Below, one piece after another: positions 1 to 8,932 of a stretch of 64,000 nt of DNA (its first letter is position 1; the number at the start of each line of letters is the position of its first letter). The DNA comes from JBIQKZ01 sp044464765. GTDB lineage: Bacteria > Pseudomonadota > Gammaproteobacteria > Burkholderiales > Burkholderiaceae_B. The notes below the pieces were generated by a model. That model worked only from the letters and a program-made list of their open reading frames with translations. It made no database searches and had not been told where the DNA came from. The translations under genes were made by a program, and so were the position numbers. The stretch is taken from positions 62,001 to 126,000 of the forward strand of contig JBIQKZ010000007.1 in NCBI GenBank assembly GCA_044464765.1. Reading direction: 5' to 3'.

Positions 1-187
1 TCTTGGCGGCTTGCTTGGCAACACCATCGAAAACCAGGTCGGCAAGACGCAGGGGCTGGAAATAACCGTGCGCCTGGATAACGGTGAAACCCGCGTTGTG
101 GCCCAGGCGGCCGATGTGCACTTCAGTTCCGGCCAGCGCGTGCGCCTAATCAGCGGTGGCGGCCCTACTCGCGTCGTGCCATTGTAG
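1..187 (+). CDS. SlyB-like glycine-zipper lipoprotein, C-terminal end (partial)
   Basis: The reading frame is open from base 2 to a TAG at 185-187 and gives 61 residues; the start lies outside the window. The first residues (LGGLLGNTIENQ) resemble the end of a glycine-zipper transmembrane hairpin. The rest (EITVRLDNGE, then SSGQRVRLI) resembles the small soluble beta domain that follows it in SlyB/Pcp-type outer membrane lipoproteins. In that family the protein is lipidated and sits in the outer membrane, but the lipobox cannot be seen here. A hairpin follows at 225-265. The family call rests on a short tail, so it is moderately sure. Confidence 0.65.
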   Translation, partial: LGGLLGNTIENQVGKTQGLEITVRLDNGETRVVAQAADVHFSSGQRVRLISGGGPTRVVPL

Positions 188-224
188 TTATTGATGGCGC
201 GGCGGCTTCGGCGCCGCTCTGCTG

Positions 225-265
225 AAAAGCAATGCCTCTTCACCGGACTTCGGGAAGAGGCATTG
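225..265 (-). terminator. Bidirectional hairpin terminator
   Basis: Perfect 12-bp inverted repeat, CAATGCCTCTTC at 230-241 and its complement at 254-265, with an inner CCG/CGG extension. On the minus strand the stem is followed by CTTTTC, as expected of an intrinsic terminator for the YggT-type gene that ends at 347. On the plus strand the run of T is weak, but the hairpin may also end the lipoprotein transcript. Confidence 0.65.
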
Positions 266-346
266 TTGTGTGGCGCTAAAGCGAATCTTTTTACAGGCGT
301 CGCCTATCTTGGAGCGGTCGTTTTAGCGTGTGGGCGCAGCCCCCGT

Positions 347-910
347 CTATAGACCTAAAAACGAAAAGGACAGGCTCTGCAGAATCATGATGGCGACTTG
401 GGCCAGGATCAGCAAAACCAATGGTGATAGGTCAAGGCCGCCCAGGTTGGGAAGTATGCGCCGGATGGGATCCAGCAGGGGGGCGGTTAAGGTGTGCAGG
501 ACGGGCATGATGGGCGCCAGCGGGTTCACCCAAGACAAAATGGCCTGGATCAAGGTCATCCACAAAATCAGGTTGAAGGTCCATTTCAGGACGGTCAGGA
601 CACTAGTCGCAAGGGCGGGCAACAATAGCTGAACCATAGGCAGGCTGCCGGTTAGCACCACCCAGGTAGCCAGCATGGAGACCAAGGCAGTTAGCCAGCA
701 GGCCAGCAAGCTGGGCCAGTCGATGGAGCGGCCGGGGGAAACCAGTTTCCTGAGTGGCTGAACCAGCCAATCAGTCAGGCGTATGATGGCTTGCGAATAG
801 GGGTTGAAGGGATGCAGACGGGTGGCGTATGCCCAGGCCCGCAGGATTAGCGCGGCGCCAAACAGCGTGAAGACAATGTTGATGACAAAGTGCAGGACGT
901 TGCTGATCAT
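347..910 (-). CDS. YggT family integral membrane protein
   Basis: A 187-residue hydrophobic protein made of two similar halves, each with a pair of membrane segments (about residues 5-25 and 68-90, then 95-120 and 160-185). Each half is followed by a motif of the type NPYSQAIIRLTDWLVQPLRK or NPLAPIMPVLHTLTAPLLDP. This repeated pattern defines the YggT family (PF02325), whose members are inner-membrane proteins linked to osmotic and ion homeostasis; the precise role is not settled. The gene stands alone, between the hairpin at 225-265 and the histone-like gene. The ATG at 910 is the first good start, right before the hydrophobic segment. Confidence 0.85.
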   Translation of the reverse strand: MISNVLHFVINIVFTLFGAALILRAWAYATRLHPFNPYSQAIIRLTDWLVQPLRKLVSPGRSIDWPSLLACWLTALVSMLATWVVLTGSLPMVQLLLPALATSVLTVLKWTFNLILWMTLIQAILSWVNPLAPIMPVLHTLTAPLLDPIRRILPNLGGLDLSPLVLLILAQVAIMILQSLSFSFLGL

Positions 911-1000
911 GGGTGCAGTCTATCGGTTGGTTTTTACGAGTTGCTATTGTCGCATGCCTTGATGGCGACTTTTCAGTTCGTATTGGAATGAGTGCTGAAA

Positions 1001-1027
1001 AGAAAACTGCCCGGCCAAGCCGGGCAG
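1001..1027 (-). terminator. Intrinsic terminator of the histone-like gene
   Basis: On the minus strand a 9-bp perfect stem (CTGCCCGGC / GCCGGGCAG, 1007-1027) with a 3-base loop is followed by TTTTCTTTTC. It lies 41 bases past the stop of the histone-like gene. Confidence 0.85.
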
Positions 1028-1067
1028 TAAACGTTCTGCTAATGCCGTAACAGCTTTGCTGCGTGTA

Positions 1068-1724
1068 CTAGGGACGGCTACCCGTAGGAAAGGGCCATGA
1101 TGCAGCTGGATTGACGGCTGGATTGGCAGCCGGTGCAGCCGCGCTTGCCTTGTTAGCTTTTGCCGCTGCCTTGGCTCCGGTTTTTTTTGCCGGTGCTTTC
1201 TTGGCTGGAGCTTTCTTTGCCGCAGGCGCCTTCTTGGCAGCCGGCGCTTTTTTCGCTACGGCTTTCTTGGGGGCTACCTTCTTCACTGCTTTCTTGGCGG
1301 GTGCTTTCTTTGCTGCTACTTTTTTAGCCGGCGCTTTTTTAGCGGCTGCCTTCTTTACCGCTTTTTTGGCGGGTGCTTTCTTTGCGACAGTTTTCTTTGC
1401 TACCGCTTTCTTTGCCACTGCCTTTTTCGCCACTGTTTTTTTAGCGGTTGCTTTTTTGGCTGGAGCTTTCTTTGCTACGGCTTTCTTTGCGACAGCCTTC
1501 TTAGCTACGACTTTCTTTGCTACGACTTTCTTTGCTGCTGTTTTCTTGGCTACTGTCTTCTTTGCGACAGCCTTCTTGGCTACTTTTTTTGCTGGCGCTT
1601 TCTTTGCAACTACTTTTTTAGCAACTACTTTTTTTGCCGGTGCTGCTTTTTTGGCGACTGCTTTTTTAGCTGGGGCTGCTTTCTTGGCTGCCGTTTTCTT
1701 GGCGGCCTTTTTGGCTGTTGCCAT
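1068..1724 (-). CDS. Histone H1-like Lys/Ala-rich DNA-binding protein
   Basis: A 218-residue protein made almost wholly of short repeats of the AKKAVAKK, APAKKA and AKKVV type, with a short Ala/Asn/Pro tail. It closely resembles bacterial histone H1-like proteins such as BpH1 of Bordetella and the C-terminal domain of eukaryotic H1. These bind DNA without sequence preference and help compact the nucleoid. I chose the ATG at 1724 (MATAKKAAKK) because AAGGAG lies seven bases upstream; the open frame runs on to 1841 but that part has no H1 character. The repeat number in such genes is known to vary between strains. The gene is monocistronic, with a strong terminator at 1001-1027. Confidence 0.9.
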   Translation of the reverse strand: MATAKKAAKKTAAKKAAPAKKAVAKKAAPAKKVVAKKVVAKKAPAKKVAKKAVAKKTVAKKTAAKKVVAKKVVAKKAVAKKAVAKKAPAKKATAKKTVAKKAVAKKAVAKKTVAKKAPAKKAVKKAAAKKAPAKKVAAKKAPAKKAVKKVAPKKAVAKKAPAAKKAPAAKKAPAKKAPAKKTGAKAAAKANKASAAAPAANPAVNPAASWPFPTGSRP

Positions 1725-1879
1725 AGTAATGCTCCTTGAGAATGAATCGTAGAGAACGTCCACCCATTTGATATGGCCCCCATGAAAGGATGCGACCCAT
1801 CTCAAATGGCGCAAGCGTGCAAAGTGCACAGCACCCTGCACGCCTAGAGTCTAACTTAAGGAGTTATTGTCTCCAAGCA

Positions 1880-3058
1880 TTATTCCCAGCTTAAGGCCCC
1901 GCCGGTTTGATATTCGATGACTCGTGTCTCGAAAAAGTTGCGTTCTTTTTTCAAGTCGATCATTTCCGCCATCCATGGGAAGGGATTTTCTTCTTGTGCA
2001 AACAGCGGTTCAATACCAATTTGCTGGCACCTTCGATTGGCGATAAAACGCAAATATGACTTGAACATTGACGCGTTCAAACCAAGCACACCGCGCGGCA
2101 TGGTGTCCTCAGCGTAAGCATATTCAAGGTCTACAGCCTTTTTGAAGAGTTCTTGAATCTCTTCGCGAAACGCCGGCGTCCAGAGATGCGGGTTCTCGAG
2201 CTTGATGGTGTTGATCAGATCAATGCCGAAATTGCAGTGCATGGATTCGTCGCGAAGAATGTACATGTACTGCTCGGCGGCGCCCGTCATTTTATTCTGC
2301 CGGCCCAGCGCAAGTATTTGCGTAAAACCAACATAGAAGAACAAACCTTCCATCAGGCAAGCAAAAACAATTAGCGATTTCAACAAGGTTTGATCCGCTT
2401 CGGGCGTGCCGGTCTGGAAATTCGGATCGGCAATTGCGTCGATGAACGGGATCAGGAATTCGTCTTTGGCGCGGATGGATGGAACCTCGTTGTAGGCATT
2501 GAAGATCTCGGATTCATCCAGATCGAGGCTTTCAACGATGTACTGGTAGGCGTGCGTATGAATGGCTTCTTCAAAAGCCTGGCGCAGCAGGAACTGGCGG
2601 CACTCGGGCGCAGTGATGTGCCGGTAGGTGCCCAGTACGATGTTGTTGGCGGCCAGGGAGTCGGCGGTGACGAAGAACCCCAGGTTGCGCTTGACGATAC
2701 GGCGTTCGTCTTCGGTGAGACCCGTGGGGTTCTTCCAAAGCGCGATGTCGCGCGACATATTGATTTCTTGAGGCATCCAATGGTTGGCGCATGTGGCAAG
2801 GTATTTCTCCCAGGCCCATTTGTATTTGAATGGCACCAATTGGTTGACGTCGGTCTTGCCATTGATGATGCGCTTGTCGGCGGCGCGCACGCGGCTGCCG
2901 GTGTTGGCTTCCGAAGGGGCGGTTTGCGCCGCAGCAGGAGCAAGCGCCGTGTCGTCCAGTCGTTGCGCGGCCGGCGCCGGCGGCGGGTTGCGTGGCGTGT
3001 CGGCGGCGCGTGGTTCGGCGGCCGCCGGGCTCAGGGAGGTGTCATCCCAGTTCAGCAT
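1880..3058 (-). CDS. nrdB: Ribonucleotide reductase class Ia, beta subunit
   Basis: The 392-residue small subunit of aerobic ribonucleotide reductase carries the diiron-tyrosyl radical that the alpha subunit uses to turn NDPs into dNDPs. The helix with FEEAIHTHAY holds the E-x2-H-x4-Y arrangement of iron ligands and radical tyrosine (E. coli E115, H118, Y122), so this is a tyrosyl-radical enzyme and not a metal-only variant. The first ~60 residues form a Pro/Ala-rich extension that E. coli NrdB lacks. The gene follows nrdA by 23 bases in the same direction and should be co-transcribed from the NrdR-controlled promoter near 6190. Confidence 0.95.
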   Translation of the reverse strand: MLNWDDTSLSPAAAEPRAADTPRNPPPAPAAQRLDDTALAPAAAQTAPSEANTGSRVRAADKRIINGKTDVNQLVPFKYKWAWEKYLATCANHWMPQEINMSRDIALWKNPTGLTEDERRIVKRNLGFFVTADSLAANNIVLGTYRHITAPECRQFLLRQAFEEAIHTHAYQYIVESLDLDESEIFNAYNEVPSIRAKDEFLIPFIDAIADPNFQTGTPEADQTLLKSLIVFACLMEGLFFYVGFTQILALGRQNKMTGAAEQYMYILRDESMHCNFGIDLINTIKLENPHLWTPAFREEIQELFKKAVDLEYAYAEDTMPRGVLGLNASMFKSYLRFIANRRCQQIGIEPLFAQEENPFPWMAEMIDLKKERNFFETRVIEYQTGGALSWE

Positions 3059-3081
3059 AATTAGTTATCCCCTTTTAATGG

Positions 3082-6000
3082 TTATTGGCAGGCTTCGCAT
3101 TCGTCGAAGCCCTCGTCGCCCGGCCGCATGGTGCATGCGGCGCCGACGACTTCTGCTTCGGGCAGGGTGGCGGGCGCTGCGTTGCTGGCTGCGCGCGCGG
3201 AGCTTGCCGCATTTGACACTGCATTCAGTTCACCGCCTCGGCCGGTGGATTTCTCGGCGTTGGTGGCGCCGCTGGAGCGCAGGTAATACGTGGTTTTGAG
3301 GCCGCGCAGCCATGCCAGCTTGTAGGTGTCGTCGAGCTTCTTGCCCGAGACGCCTGCCATGAAGATGTTCAGCGATTGGGCTTGGTCGATCCACTTCTGG
3401 CGTCGTGCCGCGCATTCAACGACCCAGCTGGGGTCGACTTCGAAGGCGGTGGCGTACATGTCGCGCAAATCGTTGGGGATGCGATCGATGCGGGCCAGGC
3501 TGCCATCGAAGTATTTCAGATCGGCAACCATGACCTCATCCCACAGCCCGCGTTCTTTAAGGTCGCGCACCAGGTAATCGTTGACGACCGTGAACTCGCC
3601 CGACAGGTTGGATTTGACGTAAAGGTTGCGGTAGGTGGGCTCGATGCAAGGCGACACGCCAATGATATTGGAGATCGTGGCAGTGGGAGCGATGGCGACG
3701 CAGTTCGAGTTGCGCATGCCGTGCTGCTGTATGTGCGAACGCAGTGCATCCCAGTCGAGCGTGCTGCTGTCGTCGATCTCGACATAGCCGCCGCGTTCGT
3801 CGCGCAGCATGGCCAGGGTGTCTTGGGGCAGGATGCCGCGATCCCACAGCGAGCCCTTGAATGACGCATAGTGGCCGCGTTCGGCTGCCAGTTTGCTGGA
3901 AGCCCAATAGGCGTAATAGCACACGGCCTCCATGGAGCGATCGGAAAATTCCACGGCGGCGTCGGATGCGAACGGTATGCGCATCATGTGCAGGCAGTCT
4001 TGGAAGCCCATGACGCCCATGCCGACGGGGCGGTGCCGCACGTTGGAGTTGCGCGCCTTGGCGACCGCGTAGTAGTTGATGTCGATCACGTTGTCCAGCA
4101 TGCGCATGGCGGTATCGATGGTGCGCTGCAGTTTCTGGTGGTCCAGCACAAAGCTGCCGTTGGCATCTTGCTTGAGGTGTGCGGCAAGGTTCACTGAACC
4201 AAGGTTGCACACGGCGATTTCCGACTCGTTGGTGTTCAGGGTGATTTCCGTGCACAGGTTGGAACTGTGAACCACGCCAACGTGCTGCTGCGGCGAGCGG
4301 ATATTGCATGGGTCCTTGAACGTCAGCCATGGATGGCCGGTTTCGAACAGCATGGAGAGCATCTTGCGCCAGAGCGTCATGGCCGGCAGGGTCTTGAACA
4401 GCGCCAGTTCGCCTGTGCGGGTCTTGGCTTCGTAGGCGGTGTAGGCCTCTTCGAACGCCTTGCCGTACTTGTCGTGAAGGTCGGGAACATCGGATGGCGA
4501 GAACAGGGTCCAGTCGCCGTTTTCCATGACGCGCTTCATGAACAGGTCGGGGATCCAGTTGGCGGTGTTCATGTCGTGGGTGCGGCGGCGCTCGTCGCCC
4601 GTGTTCTTGCGCAGCTCAAGGAACTCTTCGATGTCCAGGTGCCAGGTTTCCAGATACGCGCATACCGCGCCCTTGCGCTTTCCGCCCTGGTTGACGGCCA
4701 CAGCAGTGTCGTTGACCACCTTGAGGAAGGGAACAACACCCTGGCTTTCGCCGTTGGTCCCCTTGATGTGGCTGCGCAGCGCGCGCACTGGCGTCCAGTC
4801 GTTGCCCAGGCCGCCGGCATACTTGGCCAGCAACGCATTTTCCTTGATGGCTTCGTAGATTCCTTCCAAATCGTCGGAGACGGTGGTGAGATAGCACGAC
4901 GACAGCTGGGAGTGGAGCGTGCCCGAGTTGAACAGCGTGGGAGTGGAGCTCATGAAATCGAAGGACGACAGGATTTCGTAGAACTCGATGGCGCGTGCTT
5001 CGCGGTCGATTTCGTTCAGCGCCAGCCCCATGGCGACGCGCATGAAAAAGACTTGGGGCAGTTCGATGCGGCGACCGCGCACATGCAGGAAATAGCGGTC
5101 GTACAGGGTTTGCAGACCAAGATAGTTGAACTGTTGGTCGCGGTTGGCATTAAGCGCCCTGCCCAGCTTGGCAAGATCGAACTGCGCGAGTTTGTTGTCG
5201 AGCAGGCCGGCCTCGATGCCGGCCTTGATGAATTTGGGGAAGTACTCGGCGTAGCGAGTGTCCATGGCCGACTGGGCGACTTCTTCGCCCAGGACTTCCT
5301 TGCGGATGGTGTGCAGCAGCAGCCCTGCGGTGACTTGGCTGTAGGCCGGGTCGGTTTCGACCATGGCGCGCGCCGACAAGATAGCCGACTTGTAGACTTC
5401 GTCGACGGGGATGCCATCGTAGAGGTTCTTGACGGTTTCAGACAGGATGCCGTCGACATCGATTTCGATGGGCAGGTTCTGGCCGGCCTCGGCGATGGTG
5501 GCGCGCAGCCTGGCCAGGTCGAGAGGGCGGCTGACGCCGTTGTCGTTGACATTCAGCGTGCTTTTTTCAACGGGCGCCTGTTGCTGGCCGCTGCGTGCGC
5601 GCTCCTGGGCGCGCTTTTCGCGGTACAGCACATAGGAACGCGCAACGTCGTGCTCGCCGGAGCGCATCAGGGCCAGTTCGACCTGGTCCTGGATTTCTTC
5701 GATATGGAAAGTGCCGCCACTTGGACGGTTGCGCGCCAGAGCATTGACGACCTGGGAGGTGAGGGTCTCGACCAGTTCGCGAATCCGTGCCGAGGCTGCG
5801 CCCTGGCCGCCATTGACAGCCAGGAAAGCCTTGGTCATGGCGATGGCGATTTTGCTGGGCTCGAAGCCCACCACGGCGCCGTTGCGCCGAATGATGCTGA
5901 AGTTGCCCCATTGGCCACCGGATTGCGGGGCGGGGGCGCCGGCGGATGTCGAAGGAGGGGCGATTTCCGACCGGGACTCAGCGATGGATGTAGTCTGCAT
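3082..6000 (-). CDS. nrdA: Ribonucleotide reductase class Ia, alpha subunit
   Basis: The 972-residue catalytic subunit reduces ribonucleoside diphosphates. An ATP-cone allosteric domain lies at the N-terminus (IIRRNGAVVGFEPSKIAIAM). Active-site cysteines are seen in SSCYLTT, NLCTEI and AVCNLGSVNLA, with the finger-loop region near NSNCVAIAPTATISN. The C-terminal tail ends in CEACQ, the redox pair that re-reduces the active site. I chose ATG 6000 because AGGAG lies just upstream. The longer open frame begins with a GTG at 6129, which lies inside an NrdR box, has no ribosome binding site and is only ~28 bases from the predicted transcription start. nrdB follows. Confidence 0.95.
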   Translation of the reverse strand: MQTTSIAESRSEIAPPSTSAGAPAPQSGGQWGNFSIIRRNGAVVGFEPSKIAIAMTKAFLAVNGGQGAASARIRELVETLTSQVVNALARNRPSGGTFHIEEIQDQVELALMRSGEHDVARSYVLYREKRAQERARSGQQQAPVEKSTLNVNDNGVSRPLDLARLRATIAEAGQNLPIEIDVDGILSETVKNLYDGIPVDEVYKSAILSARAMVETDPAYSQVTAGLLLHTIRKEVLGEEVAQSAMDTRYAEYFPKFIKAGIEAGLLDNKLAQFDLAKLGRALNANRDQQFNYLGLQTLYDRYFLHVRGRRIELPQVFFMRVAMGLALNEIDREARAIEFYEILSSFDFMSSTPTLFNSGTLHSQLSSCYLTTVSDDLEGIYEAIKENALLAKYAGGLGNDWTPVRALRSHIKGTNGESQGVVPFLKVVNDTAVAVNQGGKRKGAVCAYLETWHLDIEEFLELRKNTGDERRRTHDMNTANWIPDLFMKRVMENGDWTLFSPSDVPDLHDKYGKAFEEAYTAYEAKTRTGELALFKTLPAMTLWRKMLSMLFETGHPWLTFKDPCNIRSPQQHVGVVHSSNLCTEITLNTNESEIAVCNLGSVNLAAHLKQDANGSFVLDHQKLQRTIDTAMRMLDNVIDINYYAVAKARNSNVRHRPVGMGVMGFQDCLHMMRIPFASDAAVEFSDRSMEAVCYYAYWASSKLAAERGHYASFKGSLWDRGILPQDTLAMLRDERGGYVEIDDSSTLDWDALRSHIQQHGMRNSNCVAIAPTATISNIIGVSPCIEPTYRNLYVKSNLSGEFTVVNDYLVRDLKERGLWDEVMVADLKYFDGSLARIDRIPNDLRDMYATAFEVDPSWVVECAARRQKWIDQAQSLNIFMAGVSGKKLDDTYKLAWLRGLKTTYYLRSSGATNAEKSTGRGGELNAVSNAASSARAASNAAPATLPEAEVVGAACTMRPGDEGFDECEACQ

Positions 6001-6121
6001 GGAGGCTCCTGAGTGTAGAGTGCCGGCACGCGTGATTTGCATGCCGATAGGCGTATTAAATAGGGTGGAAACGGATTTTGGCGGCCTGTTAGCGTTCTTT
6101 TTTAGTGCTGGCTCTTGTTGT

Positions 6122-6145
6122 TTGACCACAATATATAGTGGTCAA
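6122..6145 (-). promoter_or_regulatory. NrdR box 1 upstream of nrdA
   Basis: Palindrome with perfect 8-bp arms TTGACCAC / GTGGTCAA around AATATATA. It contains the NrdR-box core ACCACAATATATAGTGGT, close to the known consensus acaCwATATATwGwgt. Its centre is 32 bp from that of box 2, about three helical turns, which is the usual spacing of paired NrdR boxes. Confidence 0.85.
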
Positions 6146-6157
6146 CTGGTAATTCAG

Positions 6158-6173
6158 GCACTAATTGTAGTGC
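6158..6173 (-). promoter_or_regulatory. NrdR box 2 upstream of nrdA
   Basis: Palindrome GCACTAATTGTAGTGC with perfect 5-bp arms. It overlaps the predicted -10 element of the nrdA promoter, so bound NrdR would block RNA polymerase. It pairs with box 1 at 32 bp centre to centre. Confidence 0.8.
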
Positions 6174-6192
6174 TTAAGCGCAAGAGGGGCAA
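6164..6192 (-). promoter_or_regulatory. Predicted sigma-70 promoter of nrdAB
   Basis: On the minus strand TTGCCC (6187-6192) and TACAAT (6164-6169) are separated by 17 bases. The -10 lies within NrdR box 2. The predicted transcript starts near 6157 and leaves a leader of about 155 bases before ATG 6000. Confidence 0.6.
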
Positions 6193-6220
6193 GCGGTTGT
6201 CAGGCGTTATTTTCGTTTGC

Positions 6221-6658
6221 TTACGTTAAGTAGAACATTGCCTTGGCCAGGAAGACGATGGCCACTACGTGCAGGAAGACGCTGAGGTGGATGGCGCGGA
6301 AATGGCGGGATGTCAGACGGCCGGCCGCCCCCATCCGTACGGCGGTGATGAAGTGAACCAGCACGCTTAGCGCCAGCAGTATTTTCAGCGAGAACAGGGT
6401 GGCGAACGTGCTGGCGAACGGATTGGCCAGTGCCGCCCGGTAGTTCCATGCCATGGTGATGCCGGCGGCATAGAGGATGACAATGGCAAATGGCATCAGG
6501 CGGCGGGCGCGGGCGCCGATGGCGGTTTCGACCGCCCGCATGGCATCGCGCGGAACATGTTTGCGAATCCCTTCAAGCATCAGGACTTCGAAAAATACGG
6601 TGCCGACAAAAAAAATGGCGGCAAACAGATGCAGGGTAACCAGGGTAAGGTGATTCAT
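6221..6658 (-). CDS. CopD-like small integral membrane protein
   Basis: A 145-residue protein with four hydrophobic segments (about residues 1-22, 52-72, 85-108 and 120-142). Conserved His residues (LHLFAAIFF, LVHFITAVRMG, LSVFLHVVAIVF) fit the CopD/YncD-like membrane protein group linked to copper handling. A direct copper role is not shown by the sequence. ATG 6658 is preferred over the longer frame starting at 6859: it begins right at the first membrane segment, has GGAG upstream, and the extension is Arg-rich with no membrane character. It is transcribed toward the nrd promoter region and divergently from the lipoprotein gene at 6889. Confidence 0.65.
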   Translation of the reverse strand: MNHLTLVTLHLFAAIFFVGTVFFEVLMLEGIRKHVPRDAMRAVETAIGARARRLMPFAIVILYAAGITMAWNYRAALANPFASTFATLFSLKILLALSVLVHFITAVRMGAAGRLTSRHFRAIHLSVFLHVVAIVFLAKAMFYLT

Positions 6659-6888
6659 GGCGATCAGGCTCCGTACATGCGGCAGCCGGCGTGGCCTTGG
6701 CCCCACTCGGCTAAAATTATCGAATCGGAAAGGGCAGTGTGGCGAGCCGGCGCTGTCTTTCAGGCTGGTGTCTGGATTGTAGGCCGAAGCTTGTACGCGC
6801 GACGGCGTGTCCCTGGTTCGCATGTGGTCTTGCCGTCGCTGGGTTCGGGGCGCCTGCATGCGGGGCGCGGTTTCAACGGGAGACGCAA

Positions 6889-7386
6889 ATGAGCGAGCAA
6901 AGCAATTTTTTCAAAGGCATGCTGCCGGCATGCGTTGTCATGGCGCTGGTTGCGGGCTGCGCCGCGCCTTCCGGGCCTGCCGCCGACAAAGACCAGGCGC
7001 AGGCCGTGTCGTGCAGCGCCGCTCAAGCAGGCGAGACGCTGGTTGGCAATTGGCTGGCTGTGCGCACCCAAAAAGGCGTGGCGGGTGAACTGCATGTATT
7101 GTTTACCCTGAAGCCTGACGGTTCCATGGCGTATGTCGAACAGCTAAAACGCGGCCGGCAGCCGCCTCGCATGCTTAGCGAAACCGGTTGTTGGACACGC
7201 TCGGGCCAGCAGCTTGTGCTGCAAACCACAGAGTCCAATGGCGTGCCTGTTGATTTGAACGATCCCATCTACCGCAATCAGTATCAAATAACCTCGGCCG
7301 CAGCCGACCGTCTTGGGCTAAGCGGCGCTGCCGGGACAATGATAGCGCGGCGCATGCCTGCGGATTACCGCCTGCCGGTGCTCTAA
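6889..7386 (+). CDS. Putative lipoprotein of unknown function
   Basis: A 165-residue protein with a lipoprotein signal: short charged start, hydrophobic stretch, then lipobox LVAGC with Cys near residue 24. The mature part holds VGNWLAVRTQKGVAGE and a beta-rich pattern such as FTLKPDGSMAYVEQL, like a small lipocalin-type or META-type fold, but I do not recognise the family. ATG 6889 is chosen for GGGAG upstream and its place just before the signal sequence; the frame is open back to 6739. The stop overlaps the stop of the convergent gltX by a few bases (7383-7386). Confidence 0.7.
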   Translation: MSEQSNFFKGMLPACVVMALVAGCAAPSGPAADKDQAQAVSCSAAQAGETLVGNWLAVRTQKGVAGELHVLFTLKPDGSMAYVEQLKRGRQPPRMLSETGCWTRSGQQLVLQTTESNGVPVDLNDPIYRNQYQITSAAADRLGLSGAAGTMIARRMPADYRLPVL

Positions 7387-8795
7387 ATAATAGCGGCCAG
7401 GCGCTGCAATACGGTTTCCCGGCCCATGATGGCCAGGACGGCGTCGATGGCGGGCGTCTGCTTGCGCCCGGTGACCGCCAGCCGCAACGGAATGCCCAGT
7501 CGGGGCATCTTTATGGCGTGCTTGGCCAGTAAAGCCTTGATCAGTTCGCTTATGGCGGCAGCGTTCCAGTCGGGCAGCGCGGCGGCCTGCTCGGCGAAAT
7601 CCTTCAGGACGACCAGGGCTTCGGGCGTCAATTGCTCGGCCCTAAGCTGGGCGTCGATTTCGACGGGAGGCGCACAAAACAGCAAAGCGCCTTCGGCCAG
7701 TTGGTTTAGGGTTTCCGCGCGGTCTTTCAGCAACTGCATGACGGCCGCCAGGTCGACGGCCTGGGGGTTGCCGCCCAGCTTGGCGACGCGCGGAGCGACC
7801 AGGCCGGCCAGTTCGATATCGTTGGTCTGCTTGATGTAATGCGCATTGACCCAGTTCAGCTTCTTGGGATCCCATTGCGCGGCCGATTTGGTCAGGTTAT
7901 TCGCGTCGAACCATTGCACCAGCTGGTCGCGGGAAAACAATTCGTCGTCGCCATGGCTCCAGCCCAGGCGCGCCAGATAATTCACCATCGCCTCGGGCAG
8001 ATAGCCCTGGTCGTCGTATTCCATGACACTGACAGCGCCATGGCGTTTCGACAGTTTTTCGCCGTCGGGGCCGAGAATCATGGGCAGATGGCCATAATGC
8101 GGCAAGCTTGCGCCCAGCGCCCGCAAGATATTGATCTGGCGCGGCGTGTTGTTGACATGATCGTCGCCGCGCAATACATGGGTGATCTGCATGTCCCAGT
8201 CGTCGACGACGACACAGAAATTGTAGGTGGGAGTGCCGTCGGCACGAGCGATGACCAGGTCATCGAGTTCGCGGTTGTCAAAGGTGATCGGCCCTTTGAT
8301 CAGATCATTCCAGCTTGTAGCGCCGTCCAGTGGGGTTTTGAAGCGCACCACGGGTTGGCGGCCGGAGGGCACAGGCGGTAAAGTTTTGCCCGGCTCGGGG
8401 CGCCAGGCGCCATCGTAGCGGGGTTTCAAACCGGCGGCCCGCGCTTTTTCCCGCATGGCATCCACCTCTTGGGGGGTGCTGTAGCAATGGTAGGCCGTTC
8501 CTTCTTCGAGCATTTGCGCGATGACTGCACGATAGCGCTCCATGCGCTGCATTTGGTAGAACGGGCCTTCATCGGGCTGCATGCCCAGCCATTGCATGCC
8601 ATCCAGAATGGCTTGCACGGCTTCCGGCGTGGACCGTTCGAGGTCGGTGTCTTCGATCCGCAGCACGAAGATGCCGTCATGGTGGCGTGCGAAGGCCCAC
8701 GAGAACAGGGCGGTTCGGGCGCCACCCAAATGCAGATAGCCGGTGGGCGAAGGGGCGAAACGCGTGCGAACGGTAGAAGAAGCAGGGGAAGTCAT
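7383..8795 (-). CDS. gltX: Glutamyl-tRNA synthetase
   Basis: A class I aminoacyl-tRNA synthetase of 470 residues that charges tRNA-Glu. The HIGH-type signature is seen in SPTGYLHLGGARTALFSW, and the KMSKS-type loop is KLSKRHGA. The helical anticodon-binding domain makes up the C-terminal third. The start at 8795 (MTSPASSTVRTRFAPSPTG) gives the usual length; the frame stays open to 8957, but that extension would overlap the divergent gene at 8933. The gene is monocistronic and converges on the lipoprotein gene. Confidence 0.95.
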   Translation of the reverse strand: MTSPASSTVRTRFAPSPTGYLHLGGARTALFSWAFARHHDGIFVLRIEDTDLERSTPEAVQAILDGMQWLGMQPDEGPFYQMQRMERYRAVIAQMLEEGTAYHCYSTPQEVDAMREKARAAGLKPRYDGAWRPEPGKTLPPVPSGRQPVVRFKTPLDGATSWNDLIKGPITFDNRELDDLVIARADGTPTYNFCVVVDDWDMQITHVLRGDDHVNNTPRQINILRALGASLPHYGHLPMILGPDGEKLSKRHGAVSVMEYDDQGYLPEAMVNYLARLGWSHGDDELFSRDQLVQWFDANNLTKSAAQWDPKKLNWVNAHYIKQTNDIELAGLVAPRVAKLGGNPQAVDLAAVMQLLKDRAETLNQLAEGALLFCAPPVEIDAQLRAEQLTPEALVVLKDFAEQAAALPDWNAAAISELIKALLAKHAIKMPRLGIPLRLAVTGRKQTPAIDAVLAIMGRETVLQRLAAII

Positions 8796-8932
8796 AGATA
8801 ATGGCCAGACTGTGCGCACATTCAATCCATGAATGTGCCGCACGGGGTTGCATGAATTGCAGTATTTTAGGATATGCACCATCGATCGCCGAAACCGGCC
8901 TGCCAAGTTACTGTCCACCGGTGAAATAAACC

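Noticed and set aside
1111..1752. Plus-strand frame of Ala/Phe repeats
   Set aside because: Complement of the Lys/Ala repeats of the histone-like gene; not a membrane protein gene.
4267..6012. Long plus-strand frame (581 codons) opposite nrdA
   Set aside because: It is the antisense shadow of nrdA, with no domain character and no ribosome binding site; long antisense frames are common in GC-rich coding DNA.
6001..6129. N-terminal extension of NrdA to GTG 6129
   Set aside because: The GTG lies inside an NrdR box, without a ribosome binding site; ATG 6000 has AGGAG.
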